From Tolypothrix bouteillei VB521301 (GTDB lineage Bacteria > Cyanobacteriota > Cyanobacteriia > Cyanobacteriales > Nostocaceae): a stretch of 64,000 nucleotides of DNA. The stretch lies in NCBI RefSeq assembly GCF_000760695.4, contig NZ_JHEG04000001.1, positions 9,327,540-9,391,539 on the forward strand. The letters run 5' to 3'. Within the stretch, counting starts at the first letter, position 1. Every line of letters begins with the position of its first letter. The notes beneath the pieces were generated by a model. The model made no database searches, was not told where the DNA came from, and saw only the letters and a program-made list of their open reading frames with translations. The translations under genes were made by a program, and so were the position numbers. Of the stretch, positions 17,232 through 26,369 are shown in pieces.

Positions 17232-18248
17232 TTAAACATTATTTCCAGGACGCCATCCACCAAGCAAAGCTGCAACACCTAATGCTGCAAAGGTAACTGC
17301 ACCCCATTTAAGAGGTGGATTCATATCTAGCCAATCTAAGAAAGTTGGAATTGCCAATTGGTCGAAGTCTCCCTTCACTCTGTCATACTCAGGTACAGGT
17401 CCATAGAGATTATCTGGTGCATCTTCTGACTTAGGTTCGTTAGTCCTCTGTCCTGCAAAAGCAATCAGCGTCAGTATTGAATCTACAAGTTCTGGCGAAA
17501 CCCGTTGCAACACATCCAAGACTCTGCCAACATCCCCTGCTATAAAATCGCGAGTGGGATGTTCTGCTGCGTAAAGAATAGCATCGGCAACAATGTTGGG
17601 TTGGTAATATGGGGGTATTCCTGTAGGCTTAACCCCCAGCTTGGTGCGAACTTTGTTGTAATAAGGGGTGTTAATCACCGCAGGCTTTATGGATGTCACG
17701 CTGATGGGCAATTTTTCATGTTGCAACTCAACACGCAGCGATTCTAAGAAACCTTCAACCCCATGCTTGGCAGCAGAATAGGGGCTTTGTAGTGGTAAAC
17801 TGCGGACACCTTCCACTGAGGAGATATGAATTAATGCTCCTCGTCCCTCTTGTTTGAGATAAGGGAGTGCTGCCATTGCACCATGAACTTGTCCCATTAA
17901 GGTAACGTCTACAACGCGTTGAAACTCTTCTGGTGAGATTTGGTCGAAGCGAGCAAGTACACCTGTTGCTGCAGCATGAACCCATGTATCTAGCCGTCCA
18001 TAAAGTGCGACAGTTTTGTCTGCGATCGCTTTGACTTGTTCAAAATCACTCACATCAGCTAAAACATATGCGGCTTCTCCGCCAAAGCTTTGGATTTCTT
18101 TCACCAAAGACTGTAGCCCTGATTCGCTACGCGCAGCAACCATCACCTTTGCGCCTTTTTGGGCAAACTTCAAAGCGGTTTCGCGCCCAATCCCACTAGA
18201 AGCACCGACTACAGCAACAACTTGTTGATTAATAGGTTTTAATTGCAT
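17232..18248 (-). CDS. Short-chain dehydrogenase/reductase (SDR) with C-terminal membrane helix
   Basis: A 338-residue NAD(P)-dependent oxidoreductase of the classical SDR fold. It has the glycine-rich cofactor loop GASSGIGRETA (~residues 14-24) and the catalytic Ser-Tyr-Lys set in HISSVEG and YSAAKHG, with the HAAATG variant of the usual NAG motif. Residues after ~240 extend beyond the SDR core and end in a hydrophobic helix (WGAVTFAALGVAALLGG), suggesting membrane attachment. Its substrate is unknown. ATG 18248 was chosen because it sits directly before the dehydrogenase core; an ATG at 18275 and one at 18302 are in frame. It stands alone, convergent with the gene at 16506. Confidence 0.88.
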   Translation of the reverse strand: MQLKPINQQVVAVVGASSGIGRETALKFAQKGAKVMVAARSESGLQSLVKEIQSFGGEAAYVLADVSDFEQVKAIADKTVALYGRLDTWVHAAATGVLARFDQISPEEFQRVVDVTLMGQVHGAMAALPYLKQEGRGALIHISSVEGVRSLPLQSPYSAAKHGVEGFLESLRVELQHEKLPISVTSIKPAVINTPYYNKVRTKLGVKPTGIPPYYQPNIVADAILYAAEHPTRDFIAGDVGRVLDVLQRVSPELVDSILTLIAFAGQRTNEPKSEDAPDNLYGPVPEYDRVKGDFDQLAIPTFLDWLDMNPPLKWGAVTFAALGVAALLGGWRPGNNV

Positions 18249-18489
18249 AGTTTTTACCCTTACTCTCTCTCCCATGTAAAGCTTTGTGAAGCGATCGTTC
18301 ATCTTTCATTGGGCTGACAAAAGGGAGCGATCGCAGAACAGTTTCAAGAGTGGGTTCCGAGTGCTGCTCTGATTATACCAGTGGCAGAGGTAGGGCGAAA
18401 TTGGACAACATTGAGATCGCTGCCTTTAATGTTCTCACAGTTGTTGACAAGCTGCTTCTACGTTAAATCGAGCTTCTCAGCAGTTTACC

Positions 18490-19524
18490 TTACACTGTTG
18501 GATTTGCTCCTAACCAGTTCAGTAACTCCTCAATAGTTGTAAAATCTAACAAAGCTTCGCCAAGTGCTTCTAATTGGTTTGTTGAAAGGGTTTGAATGCT
18601 TTCTCTCACCGATTGTGGCAACTCCCCTAGCTGTCTTTGTAGTTGCCGTAGAATAAGTTTTTGTTCGCCTTCAAGCTTTCCTTCAAGCTTTCCTTCAAGC
18701 TTTCCTTCAAGCTTTCCCCGTTCGTAACCAATGCGCTCGCCTGTGGTAATATAACTCATACTCCGCTCCTGTTCCGCAGTTGCTACAACGCGGGGAACCC
18801 GCGCAACGCACTGCTCTTCAAATCGCTTAAATTCTTCCCACAACTCTGCTTCCAATCCTTTTGGTAATATCATAACCCAATCGATAAATCGATATAAGTT
18901 ACGAATATCTCTCTCTGTCAATCCTAAATCATACAATCGTCGAATCAAGCTAAATTTCCAACTTTTTCGTTCTCCTGGTTTTTTACTTGTCTCCTGCGTT
19001 TTTAAATTTGCCATGACTACCGTTGCAAATGGGTTATTGCTGGCTTCTAATTCTGTCCAACGGTTTTGGTAATCGAGAAGCTTGACGGTGCCAAATTCAA
19101 AGTTCAGCTTGGTCTTGGGGTAGCTGTAACTATATTGGTTTGGTCGCCATGTGGGGTCGGAATCGCACAAAATCGCCAAACTTATGGCAGGTTTAGCAAA
19201 TCGGTCAAAAATCCGTAAATTGTAAGAAAACATTCTTTGTGCAAAGTCGTCTTCTGATTTTGCCTGGACTTCTACGTGTATTAGCAACCACATTTCTTCT
19301 CCTTGAAGTTGCCAAACTTTGACTAACTTATCGACATATCGCCTACCTTGTTTTGCATCGCGTGCGATTTGCTGAAATTCTTTATCCAGAAATTCGTGGT
19401 GACGTTCCCAGTTAATTAATGCCGCTACTTCCGGAAAGAAAAATTGCATGGCTTGGGGAAAGTATGCTTCTAAAATTTCTTTCCACGGTGAATCATTATC
19501 GACTCTTTTGCTTTTGGCGGTCAT
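18490..19524 (-). CDS. Rpn/PD-(D/E)XK-type nuclease family protein with DUF4351-like C terminus
   Basis: A 344-residue protein of the Rpn (recombination-promoting nuclease/putative transposase) group common in cyanobacteria. The N-terminal half carries FFPEVAALINWERHHEFLDK and the nuclease-like core LLIHVEVQAKSEDDFAQRMF (the E-x-Q of the PD-(D/E)XK fold). The end, LRQLQRQLGELPQSVRESIQ followed by LSTNQLEALGEALLDF, is the DUF4351 helical tail. Between them four KLEG repeats (encoded by a 12-bp unit, 18670-18717) form a flexible, highly helical linker. Rpn proteins promote RecA-independent recombination or act in defence in some bacteria; the role here is inferred. The gene stands alone. Confidence 0.85.
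   Translation of the reverse strand: MTAKSKRVDNDSPWKEILEAYFPQAMQFFFPEVAALINWERHHEFLDKEFQQIARDAKQGRRYVDKLVKVWQLQGEEMWLLIHVEVQAKSEDDFAQRMFSYNLRIFDRFAKPAISLAILCDSDPTWRPNQYSYSYPKTKLNFEFGTVKLLDYQNRWTELEASNNPFATVVMANLKTQETSKKPGERKSWKFSLIRRLYDLGLTERDIRNLYRFIDWVMILPKGLEAELWEEFKRFEEQCVARVPRVVATAEQERSMSYITTGERIGYERGKLEGKLEGKLEGKLEGEQKLILRQLQRQLGELPQSVRESIQTLSTNQLEALGEALLDFTTIEELLNWLGANPTV
18670..18717. repeat. Four exact copies of a 12-bp tandem repeat inside the Rpn-family gene
   Basis: TTCAAGCTTTCC is repeated four times without change, encoding KLEG repeats in the minus-strand gene. The 12-bp unit keeps the frame, so copy-number change alters only the linker length. Confidence 0.85.
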
Positions 19525-19554
19525 ATTTCAATTGCTATACAGAACATATATTCT

Positions 19555-19637
19555 ATAGCAATCCTATTTGATATCCGAACAAGGGAGACAAGGAAGACAA
19601 GGGAGAGGTGTTTCCAACTCCTGCACTGATTGCTATC
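19555..19637. repeat. Dispersed repeat with ATAGCAATC/GATTGCTAT ends
   Basis: The element begins ATAGCAATCCTATTTG and ends GATTGCTATCC, an inverted pair. Its left half, including CCGAACAAGGG and GACAAGGAAGA, recurs at about 51984-52033 with few changes. It is a short dispersed intergenic repeat. Confidence 0.5.
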
Positions 19638-19993
19638 CTAAAAAAATTAAGAGAAGTTGTCATATGATTTTCTTCCCACTATAAAATTACCGCTGTACTT
19701 TCTTCTTTCTTCGCACTCTTTGTGCCCTTGTATAGTTCATTTAAATCTGACACTACAAGCAACATCTTATGATGACATTCCTATCAATTACTGTTCCGTT
19801 GCTATCGATATTATTCCTCTGTCCTCTCCCTCTGCGTCCTCTGCGTTCTCGGCGGTTTTTTAATTATTCAAATGCTACCGGATCTGATATAAGTAGCTGC
19901 AAATAATCATTACCAGTTTGTAGTTACGATGTATGCGCTAAAGCGCTACTACGAGCTAAATACAATGATTTTACTTTCACAACAGTTACAACT

Positions 19994-20068
19994 ATAGGTT
20001 GGGTAAACCCGTGTGGAAACTCAACAAATGTCTGTGAATGTTGGGTTTCGTTCCTCAACCCAACCTAT
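19994..20068. repeat. Palindromic repeat with ATAGGTTGGGT ends
   Basis: ATAGGTTGGGT (19994-20004) and its exact inverse ACCCAACCTAT (20058-20068) bound a 75-base element without an ORF. It looks like a small REP/MITE-like cyanobacterial repeat and may fold at the 3' side of ppgK. Confidence 0.5.
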
Positions 20069-20106
20069 GGGACTTTTGACCAATAACCAATGACAAATGA
20101 CAACAC

Positions 20107-20832
20107 TTAATCCTTCCACAAAGCAATACCGCCTAATAATCCAGTCACATTTGGAATAATCTTTACATTTTTTGGCAACTCAATATTGACTTTATTGGCT
20201 TCCCCTCCGCCGATGTAGAGGTAATCGTAGTTGAAGAGATGTTCCAAAGATGCGATCGCTCTTTGCAAACGCCTGTTCCATTTTTCCTTACCAATCTTGT
20301 CTAAAGTCGAACGTCTCAATTGTTCTTCGTAAGTTTCCCCTTTGCGAAACGGATGGTGTCCCATTTCCAAATTTGGCACCAGTTTGCCATCAACAAACAA
20401 AGCAGAACCAAAACCCGTACCCAGTGTAACCACCAATTCCACGCCTTTTCCAGAAATTGCGCCCAAACCTTGCATATCGGCATCATTTATGACACGCACG
20501 GGTTGATTTAAACGTGCTGACAATGCTGTTGCCAAATCAAACCCAACCCACTCAGGAGTTAAATTCACTGCTGTTCCGATGACACCACTACGCACAACAC
20601 CAGGAAAACCTACTGAAACGCGATGATATTCTCCTTGAGTTGCTGCTAAAGAAGCGATCGCATGAATCACAGCTTCTGGTATAGCAGGTTGGGGCGTTTC
20701 TGTTCGCGCCCTTTCCGTTAAGGGATTGCCTTTGGTATCTAGAACCATTACCTTAACACCGCTACCACCAATATCAACAGATAAGGTACGGATAGCTCCA
20801 TCATTTACGACCATTGCTTTTTTTGAGTACAT
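20107..20832 (-). CDS. ppgK: Polyphosphate glucokinase-like ROK family sugar kinase
   Basis: A 241-residue protein, the usual length for cyanobacterial PPGK. It has the phosphate-binding motif LSVDIGGSGVKVMVLD (~residues 18-33), INDADMQGLG with the catalytic Asp, and TLGTGFGSALFVDGKLVPNL with the LEMGHHPF sugar-binding follow-up. PPGK phosphorylates glucose at O6 with polyphosphate or ATP as donor in the cytoplasm. The N-terminal start is ATG 20832 or ATG 20814; both are before the kinase core. It is divergent from the creatininase-family gene, with the two possible start codons directly adjacent. Confidence 0.85.
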   Translation of the reverse strand: MYSKKAMVVNDGAIRTLSVDIGGSGVKVMVLDTKGNPLTERARTETPQPAIPEAVIHAIASLAATQGEYHRVSVGFPGVVRSGVIGTAVNLTPEWVGFDLATALSARLNQPVRVINDADMQGLGAISGKGVELVVTLGTGFGSALFVDGKLVPNLEMGHHPFRKGETYEEQLRRSTLDKIGKEKWNRRLQRAIASLEHLFNYDYLYIGGGEANKVNIELPKNVKIIPNVTGLLGGIALWKD

Positions 20833-20916
20833 ATGGACTGGGGAGTGAGGACTGGGAAATCAATCCTCAGTCGCTACCTTTTATGTATTAATTTTATCAG
20901 AGATATAATAACCAAT

Positions 20917-21708
20917 ATGCACGGCTTCATTCCTCCATCACGCTTTTTTCCATACTTGACGTGGACTGATGTTCAAGCAATGCCGAACAAAGAAAATGTT
21001 GTCATAATCCAACCAGTAGGAGCAGTAGAACAACACGGTCCCCATTTACCACTGATTGTTGATGCGGCTATTGGTGCAGCGGTTTTGGGAAAAGCTTTGG
21101 AAAAACTAGACCCCAACATTCCAGCCTATGCCCTGCCAAATCTTTACTACGGTAAATCCAACGAACATTGGCATTTTCCCGGTACGATTACCCTCAGTGC
21201 TAAAACCTTACTGAAAACTTTGATAGAAGTTGGAGAAAGTGTTTACCGTGCTGGGTTTAGAAAATTCGTGTTGATGAACTCTCATGGAGGACAACCCCAA
21301 GTTATGGATATTGTCGCACGAGATCTACACGTTAAATACAGCGATTTTTTTGTGTTTCCACTTTTCACCTGGCGAGTTCCCCATATTACTGGAGAATTAC
21401 TGACTCCTAAAGAAAAAAAATTAGGAATTCATGCCGGGGATGCTGAAACTAGTATTATGCTGGCAATTTTACCCGAACAAGTCAAAATGGATGCTGCAGT
21501 TGTAGAATATCCTCCCGAACAGCCAGAAGGGAGTTTGCTCAGCATCGAAGGTAAGCTATCTTTTGCTTGGACAACACGGGATTTGAGTCAAAGCGGGGTT
21601 ATAGGCGATCCTACAGTTGCAACTCAAGATAAAGGCGATCGCATTCTTGAATCTGTTTCTGATGGGTGGGTACAAGTTATTCACGATATCTTTGCGTTTA
21701 AACGTTGA
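20917..21708 (+). CDS. Creatininase-family metal-dependent amidohydrolase
   Basis: A 263-residue protein with the creatininase fold motifs: QPVGAVEQHGPHLPLIVDA (metal-binding Glu/His), NSHGGQ, and GIHAGDAETSIML carrying a Glu metal ligand. The family includes creatininase, mycofactocin MftE and formamide-type hydrolases of cyclic amides, and which reaction this one performs cannot be told from sequence. ATG 20917 is chosen because the 28 residues from the ATG at 20833 are not family-like and would begin directly at the divergent start of ppgK. Confidence 0.85.
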   Translation: MHGFIPPSRFFPYLTWTDVQAMPNKENVVIIQPVGAVEQHGPHLPLIVDAAIGAAVLGKALEKLDPNIPAYALPNLYYGKSNEHWHFPGTITLSAKTLLKTLIEVGESVYRAGFRKFVLMNSHGGQPQVMDIVARDLHVKYSDFFVFPLFTWRVPHITGELLTPKEKKLGIHAGDAETSIMLAILPEQVKMDAAVVEYPPEQPEGSLLSIEGKLSFAWTTRDLSQSGVIGDPTVATQDKGDRILESVSDGWVQVIHDIFAFKR

Positions 21709-22520
21709 CCCAATCTTTCTCGTTCCCAGACAGAACTTATTGGTGATACCTATAACAACGGGAGCATCCCAATTTGGAAAAAACATTAAGCGATTGAAAT
21801 CGCAGCTATACAAACCAAGTCCCTCCGGGTATCTCCTTACGGAGACGCTATGTGCAAGGCACACGCTTCGCGATGCCGCAGGCTATGCCCGTAAGGGCTA
21901 TACGCGATGCGAAGCTACTCCCTTCCCGCTCGAAGATTTCTTAATTAAATGAACCGCAGAGGCGCAGAGGACACAGAGGAAAGAGGAGAAGAAGATCGGT
22001 AGTCTTATGGCGGAAAGGGAGTACGCCCGCAGGACTATACGCCAGTCTCCTGGGCGTGGGAAATCCCCTATAAGAACAAGGTAATGGTGATACCAATTTT
22101 CTATGAAGATGCATATAATTAGCCTGCGTATAGCCCTTACGGGCATAGCCTGCGGCATCGCGTAGCGTGCGCTTTGCGCTTAGGCTGGCTTTGTTTGTAT
22201 AGCCGAGGCAGCGCGTTGCGGAGAGAAGTTGCGGCTTGGGGGTTTCCACGTCAGATGCTTCACTTGGGCAAAGACGACAGGTGCTCCAACGGAGGAAACC
22301 TCCGCAACGCACTGTCTCCCCAAGACCGCACTGACTCCCCAATAGCAAACTTCGGAGGGTTCCCCCCGTTGTAGCGCCTGCCGTCCACTCTTCTAGAGTG
22401 AGGGCAATAGTGTGCAACTTCACATAGAATTGGTATGAGGAGCAACATTACCCATTCACCAACCGATCCTTGAAGAAGTTCGGAATTTTGCAGCCTCTCA
22501 AACACGTCCAAACCTTGTGC
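21709..22520. other. Repeat-packed intergenic island
   Basis: About 800 bases with no supported gene. It contains a 36-bp perfect inverted repeat (21870-21905 with 22126-22161), a GAACCGCAGAGGCGCAGAGG-type repeat at ~21950, GGAGGAAACCTCCGCAACGC-type palindromes at ~22280-22310, and inverted ATACCAATT-containing ends (about 22090-22110 and 22418-22436). The many short frames here are shadows. Confidence 0.7.
21870..22161. repeat. 36-bp perfect inverted repeat pair
   Basis: Positions 21870-21905 (starting GCGATGCCGCAGGCTATGCC) and 22126-22161 (starting GCGTATAGCCCTTACGGGCA) are exact reverse complements, separated by 220 bases. They belong to the short dispersed palindromic repeats common in heterocystous cyanobacteria. 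Confidence 0.75.
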
Positions 22521-22733
22521 TCATGCAAAAACTTGTTCGGCTTTTATAGCGCTGTTGATATAGTACTCGGTAACTTTGCAGGCATTTTTGAGATTCATTT
22601 CAAGCAAGTTAATTTTTTTGGCTTCTCTGGTAAAACTTGGCATCTCTTGCCGACAGGTCGGGCAAAACCAATAGATCCCTTGAGAGCGAACGTGGCGTAA
22701 TAACTGGTCGGTGCAGCAAGGGCAAGAATTCAT
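22521..22733 (-). CDS. Small zinc-ribbon-like protein
   Basis: A 70-residue protein with two Cys pairs, CPCC near the start and CPTC about 20 residues later, spaced as in a zinc ribbon (MNSCPCC... GIYWFCPTCRQEMP). Similar small proteins are found in cyanobacteria, often beside response-regulator genes such as the one at 23289. A nucleic-acid- or protein-binding role is inferred. ATG 22733 is preferred to the TTG at 22754 because GGAGGT sits 9 bases ahead of it; the TTG would place this site inside the coding region. Confidence 0.7.
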   Translation of the reverse strand: MNSCPCCTDQLLRHVRSQGIYWFCPTCRQEMPSFTREAKKINLLEMNLKNACKVTEYYINSAIKAEQVFA

Positions 22734-23288
22734 AATCTTTTTACCTCCACTCAAGGGTCGAGTAATAAATGTTTAATAAAGCAGTTGATATTAATACGGA
22801 GTTGCATTCAAAGACATGACTTGTTGGTGAAACAAGTGAGACACGGGAGAGAACACGATGTAGCAATGCAAGCTGGTCTAAAATTGTATGGAGATTAACT
22901 GCAATTACGTATCAGCCCTTAAACTTTATGTGTTTGCAGTATTCAGGACGTGCTGTTTTTACGGAATAATTTCATTCTAAAGTCACAATGTGAGAATCTT
23001 GTGAAGATGAAGTAGCAAAATCATCAATAAATTTACGTGTTAATTCTGCTAAAAATACTCTTCTTATGAATGAGACTTACGTATATCTTCGCTTTATTTA
23101 GTCAGATTGTTTGAGAGCAAGGTTGAATAGTGCCTGGAGAGAAGGAATCTTTTATAAAAGCTTAAAGAGTTTCTTCCATCTGAACTAATCGCAGTTCGTT
23201 AAGAAATATAACAGTGTCTACTTGTACGGTGGCTGGAAGATCTCTTGAATGGGATGCTGCAACGTAACAATTCTCAAGAATTTTCAAA
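22734..23288. other. Intergenic region upstream of the zinc-ribbon gene
   Basis: About 550 bases between the zinc-ribbon start and the response-regulator stop. It holds the Shine-Dalgarno site and presumably the promoter of the zinc-ribbon gene. A frame overlapping its right edge (23162-23392, -) is a shadow of the larger gene. No repeat or RNA gene was recognised. Confidence 0.4.
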
Positions 23289-25625
23289 TCAATTTTGGGT
23301 AAGTGCTGGTAACGCGCAGTTACAACCGGTTGCTTGAGCACGACCGAGGGCAATATTGGCAGATTTGTATAAAGACTGCAAATCGTCGCCATCTTCTGGG
23401 TATTGGGCTATACCCGCACTGGCAGTTATTTGAAACTCGCTGTTATTGCTAGCAGTAAACTTTTGCTCGTGCAGTGTTTCTAGAATTTGAACAACTCGTT
23501 GGAGTCCCTGGCTTCGAGTCATACCATACATCCCAACGACAAATTCCTCTCCACTCCAACGAGAGACAACATCTTCTCCACGAAACGATCGCTGTAGAAG
23601 TTGTCCGAGTTGTCGCAGGACTGCATCACCAGCTGCGTGACCAAAATCGCTGTTAATTTGCTTGAACTTATCTAATTCTAGAATAGCCAAACACATGGGT
23701 TGATTGTGCCTCAAACTCAAGCGCAGTAGCTTGTTCAAGTCTTGAGTGGCTCGATGGCGATTGTACACTCTAGTGAGCGGGTCAATTTCTGCTAAACTCC
23801 GTTGCAGTTTAGTCCGTTCTAACCGATGGAGGATACGGCTGACTAGTTCTGGACCTACAATTGGGTTTCTGACAAAATCATCGGCACCAGCAGCAAAAAT
23901 TTGATGAATAGTGGTGGCATCTATATTATTGGCAAGAAATAGAATTGGCAATCCACCCCAACGTACATCGTTTCGTACTATTTGGCACAGTTCATTGCCG
24001 TTTAAGTTGGGCATATCAAGGTTGACAATCAGTAAATCTGGTGTAGATGCTTCTAGAGTTTCCCAAAACTGTTGCGGATCTTTCTCTACGATCGCTTTCA
24101 GTCCCCAAGGCTCTAATAGAGCTTTTAACGTGTTTGGAGTTTGGGAATTGTTGTCTATAACCATCACCACTGCTTCCGAGTCAATGTTAGTTGGTTGCAA
24201 GATATGCGTAATAACTTGTATCACCTCATTAGCAGCCATTGGCTTTTGTAAAAAAGTACGTCCTCCCAATCGCGCCACTTCCAAGCGAGTATCCAAATTG
24301 CTATGGGTTGTAAAGACCACAACAGGTACTGGTGGTGTTTGTAATAAAAGTTCTGCTAGCAGGGCAAAACTCTCTTCAGTTGTATTTCCGACAAGGGGGT
24401 CAAGTAAAATGGCATTAGGAGCAAAACAGTCAATTTTATCCCTAACTTCAGACAAGGTTGTCGCTACTTCTGCAATGATTCCTTGAGCTTCAGCCCTAAT
24501 CACTAATTCACGTGCTAGTTGGCGATCGCTATCAATTATTAATAACTTGGGGCGTCCATCTTTGGAATTTGCCAACTTTGACAGTAATCCTGGGGATGAA
24601 GACTCTATTTCTTTGCGTAAAGCCATTACCAACTTGTACAAGTACTTAGTTTCTTTAGTTGAAGGTTGGCTGAGCTGCAGGTAATGTTTGATTGTACGAG
24701 CTAACTGAGCGCTTTTGTTCAAACCACAATGACACAATGAAGCTACTAATGTTTGAGCTTCTTGTTCGGCTAAAGTCTGGAGTTCCTGGCTCTGTGTCTG
24801 TTGCAAGTAAGCTGTAGCAGCTTGTTCGAGCACAGTTATATGCTGGTTCATTCTTTCTTTAAACCGATTCAAAGCTTCTGTTAATGCGGGTGATGTCTGC
24901 TGTTGCTGTTTATTACCTCTCTTCAGAGAGATGTTATTTATCGGTTTTGTTGGTAACGCTTTGAGACGATACCCGATACCATAAACAGTTTCAATTATAT
25001 CGGTAGGTGCTCCCACAGCCTTTAACTTCTGCCGCAATCCTTTGATTTGAGTTCTCACGGCTTCCTCTGTCGGTGTGTTTGCAAATGACCAAATATGTTC
25101 GAGAATTGCATCACAACTAAACACCCTTTTAGGATGTCGCATCAACAACTCTAAAAGAGCGTACTCTTTAGGCGTGAGCTGTATCGGTTGCGTTTCATAA
25201 CGGACTTCAAGATTGCTGGGGTCAAGGCGCAGGTTTCCCCACTCTAATATAGGTGATGGAGTAGAGCTACTCCGACGCAGTAAAGCGCGGATACGAGCAA
25301 TAAGTTCTTTGGAGTCAAAAGGTTTTACCACATAATCATCTGCTCCTGCGTCTAGCCCCATGGCTTTATCATGACCGCTATCTCGACCTGTTAACAAAAG
25401 AATCGGGACTGTAAAACCACGCGATCGCAACTGGCGGCACAGGCTAATACCATCGAGTTCAGGTAACATGATATCGAGCAGTATCAAATCGTAGTTGAAG
25501 GCTTGTACTAAGTCCCAAGCTGCTTGACCATTTGTGGTCACTTCCACTGCATAACTTTGATAATGAAGGAGTGCAGTGAGTGACCTAATGATAGATTCAT
25601 TATCCTCTACAATAAGAATCCTCAT
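23289..25625 (-). CDS. Multi-domain response regulator: REC - winged helix - Hpt-like - REC - REC - GGDEF
   Basis: A 778-residue protein. Residues 1-120 are a receiver (phospho-acceptor Asp in LILLDIMLPELDG), ~125-225 an OmpR-type winged helix (QLTPKEYALLELLMRHPKRV), ~245-345 a helical Hpt-like segment whose expected histidine motif is altered (SLCHCGLNKSAQL). A second receiver lies at ~370-480 (NAILLDPL), a third at ~490-610 (LLIVNLDMPNLNG) and a GGDEF domain at ~620-775. In the GGDEF domain the signature is SGEEF and an RGED inhibitory (I) site lies 5 residues before it, so cyclic-di-GMP synthesis with product feedback is plausible. Both a DNA-binding and a diguanylate cyclase output on one chain is unusual. 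No sensor kinase is adjacent. It lies just before the polysaccharide cluster and might control it (inference). Confidence 0.92.
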   Translation of the reverse strand: MRILIVEDNESIIRSLTALLHYQSYAVEVTTNGQAAWDLVQAFNYDLILLDIMLPELDGISLCRQLRSRGFTVPILLLTGRDSGHDKAMGLDAGADDYVVKPFDSKELIARIRALLRRSSSTPSPILEWGNLRLDPSNLEVRYETQPIQLTPKEYALLELLMRHPKRVFSCDAILEHIWSFANTPTEEAVRTQIKGLRQKLKAVGAPTDIIETVYGIGYRLKALPTKPINNISLKRGNKQQQQTSPALTEALNRFKERMNQHITVLEQAATAYLQQTQSQELQTLAEQEAQTLVASLCHCGLNKSAQLARTIKHYLQLSQPSTKETKYLYKLVMALRKEIESSSPGLLSKLANSKDGRPKLLIIDSDRQLARELVIRAEAQGIIAEVATTLSEVRDKIDCFAPNAILLDPLVGNTTEESFALLAELLLQTPPVPVVVFTTHSNLDTRLEVARLGGRTFLQKPMAANEVIQVITHILQPTNIDSEAVVMVIDNNSQTPNTLKALLEPWGLKAIVEKDPQQFWETLEASTPDLLIVNLDMPNLNGNELCQIVRNDVRWGGLPILFLANNIDATTIHQIFAAGADDFVRNPIVGPELVSRILHRLERTKLQRSLAEIDPLTRVYNRHRATQDLNKLLRLSLRHNQPMCLAILELDKFKQINSDFGHAAGDAVLRQLGQLLQRSFRGEDVVSRWSGEEFVVGMYGMTRSQGLQRVVQILETLHEQKFTASNNSEFQITASAGIAQYPEDGDDLQSLYKSANIALGRAQATGCNCALPALTQN

Positions 25626-25711
25626 GATGACTCATTCCTTTAAATTTTTGGTGTTATATACGTTAAGAGTTTGTAACAATTTTTTGAATTAGACACCGAC
25701 AACCACAATCA

Positions 25712-25909
25712 TCATTGAAGCTGAGCTTCAGTCTTCATAAAATGCCAAAAAACCTTGTTGAATTCAGCAAACTCCAGCCTAAGTTCTGACATCCTTTGGC
25801 TGCGTTCTTTATACACACAACTCTCACGCATAGATTGCAGTTTAGTATAGAAAGTCTTCAGCTGCAACTTGACATCTAATATAGAGGTATAAAGATTTGA
25901 TGAATTCAA
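25712..25909 (-). CDS. Possible small hypothetical protein
   Basis: A 65-codon frame starting with TTG, giving a basic, amphipathic-helical product (TFYTKLQSMRESCVYKERSQ, then RMSELRLEFAEF). The composition looks coding, but I see no Shine-Dalgarno site and recognise no family. It lies upstream of, and in the same direction as, the response regulator. Confidence 0.3.
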   Translation of the reverse strand: MNSSNLYTSILDVKLQLKTFYTKLQSMRESCVYKERSQRMSELRLEFAEFNKVFWHFMKTEAQLQ

Positions 25910-26369
25910 AAATTCTAGAAAGTATGAATAACCGTAGATATAACTATTATTTGATGTAAAGAATTTATACTTTACTAGAATTAAAATTCTTTAAGTAAGA
26001 ACAAGCGACTTAACTATTATCAATCAACGTTCTCAGACTTACCTTAGAATTCACATATATAGTTAAATTACTGAAAAGCAAGTATCATATTATCGAAAAT
26101 CTTCTTTAGATAGAAGAAGAAAAAAATGTAATAGTTCTATAAAGATAAAATTACATTATATTAAGTCCCAAGCCCTAACTTTCTGAAGGGTACGGTTGAC
26201 CGTTTAGGGCTCATATTCAGTTTAGACGCACACTTATAGTACCCTTTTAGTTGCAAATAATACACAGTTTGCTTAAAATATTACGGAAATAACTTGCAGC
26301 AATGTGTAGTATGCTTTCGGTACCAGCATACTACACTTTATATTGTATCGGCTAATTTTTTGCAAGTTT
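25910..26369. other. Very AT-rich gap with hairpins at the end of the polysaccharide cluster
   Basis: 460 bases, strongly AT-rich. A nested hairpin occupies 26171-26211 (AGCCCTAA with TTAGGGCT, enclosing ACGGT-TG-ACCGT), and a perfect 12-bp hairpin lies at 26304-26336. No gene is supported. Confidence 0.5.
26304..26336 (-). terminator. Hairpin terminator candidate at the end of the polysaccharide operon
   Basis: GTGTAGTATGCT (26304-26315) and AGCATACTACAC (26325-26336) form a perfect 12-bp stem with a 9-base loop, starting 34 bases past the autokinase stop. There is no good U-run, so factor-independent activity is uncertain. Confidence 0.5.

Larger units (their letters stand above)
19525..20106. 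other. Repeat-bearing gap between the Rpn-family and ppgK genes
   Basis: This 582-base stretch holds three repeat-type elements and no gene: an ATAGCAATC-bounded repeat (19555-19637), a CTCTGCGTCCTCTGCG-type repeat (about 19817-19862), also present inverted near 21956-21985, and a hairpin element with ATAGGTTGGGT ends (19994-20068). ORFs in it are chance frames. Confidence 0.6.

Noticed and set aside
22174..22511. Several ORFs of 60-160 codons in the palindromic island
   Set aside because: They arise from GC-rich inverted repeats read through in both strands.
23162..23392. Minus-strand frame overlapping the end of the response regulator
   Set aside because: It shares its sequence with the GGDEF domain's 3' end in another frame; most likely a shadow.
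26171..26211. Nested hairpin AGCCCTAA...TTAGGGCT as a riboswitch
   Set aside because: No conserved riboswitch core seen; it is placed downstream of the polysaccharide genes, so it was noted only as structure.
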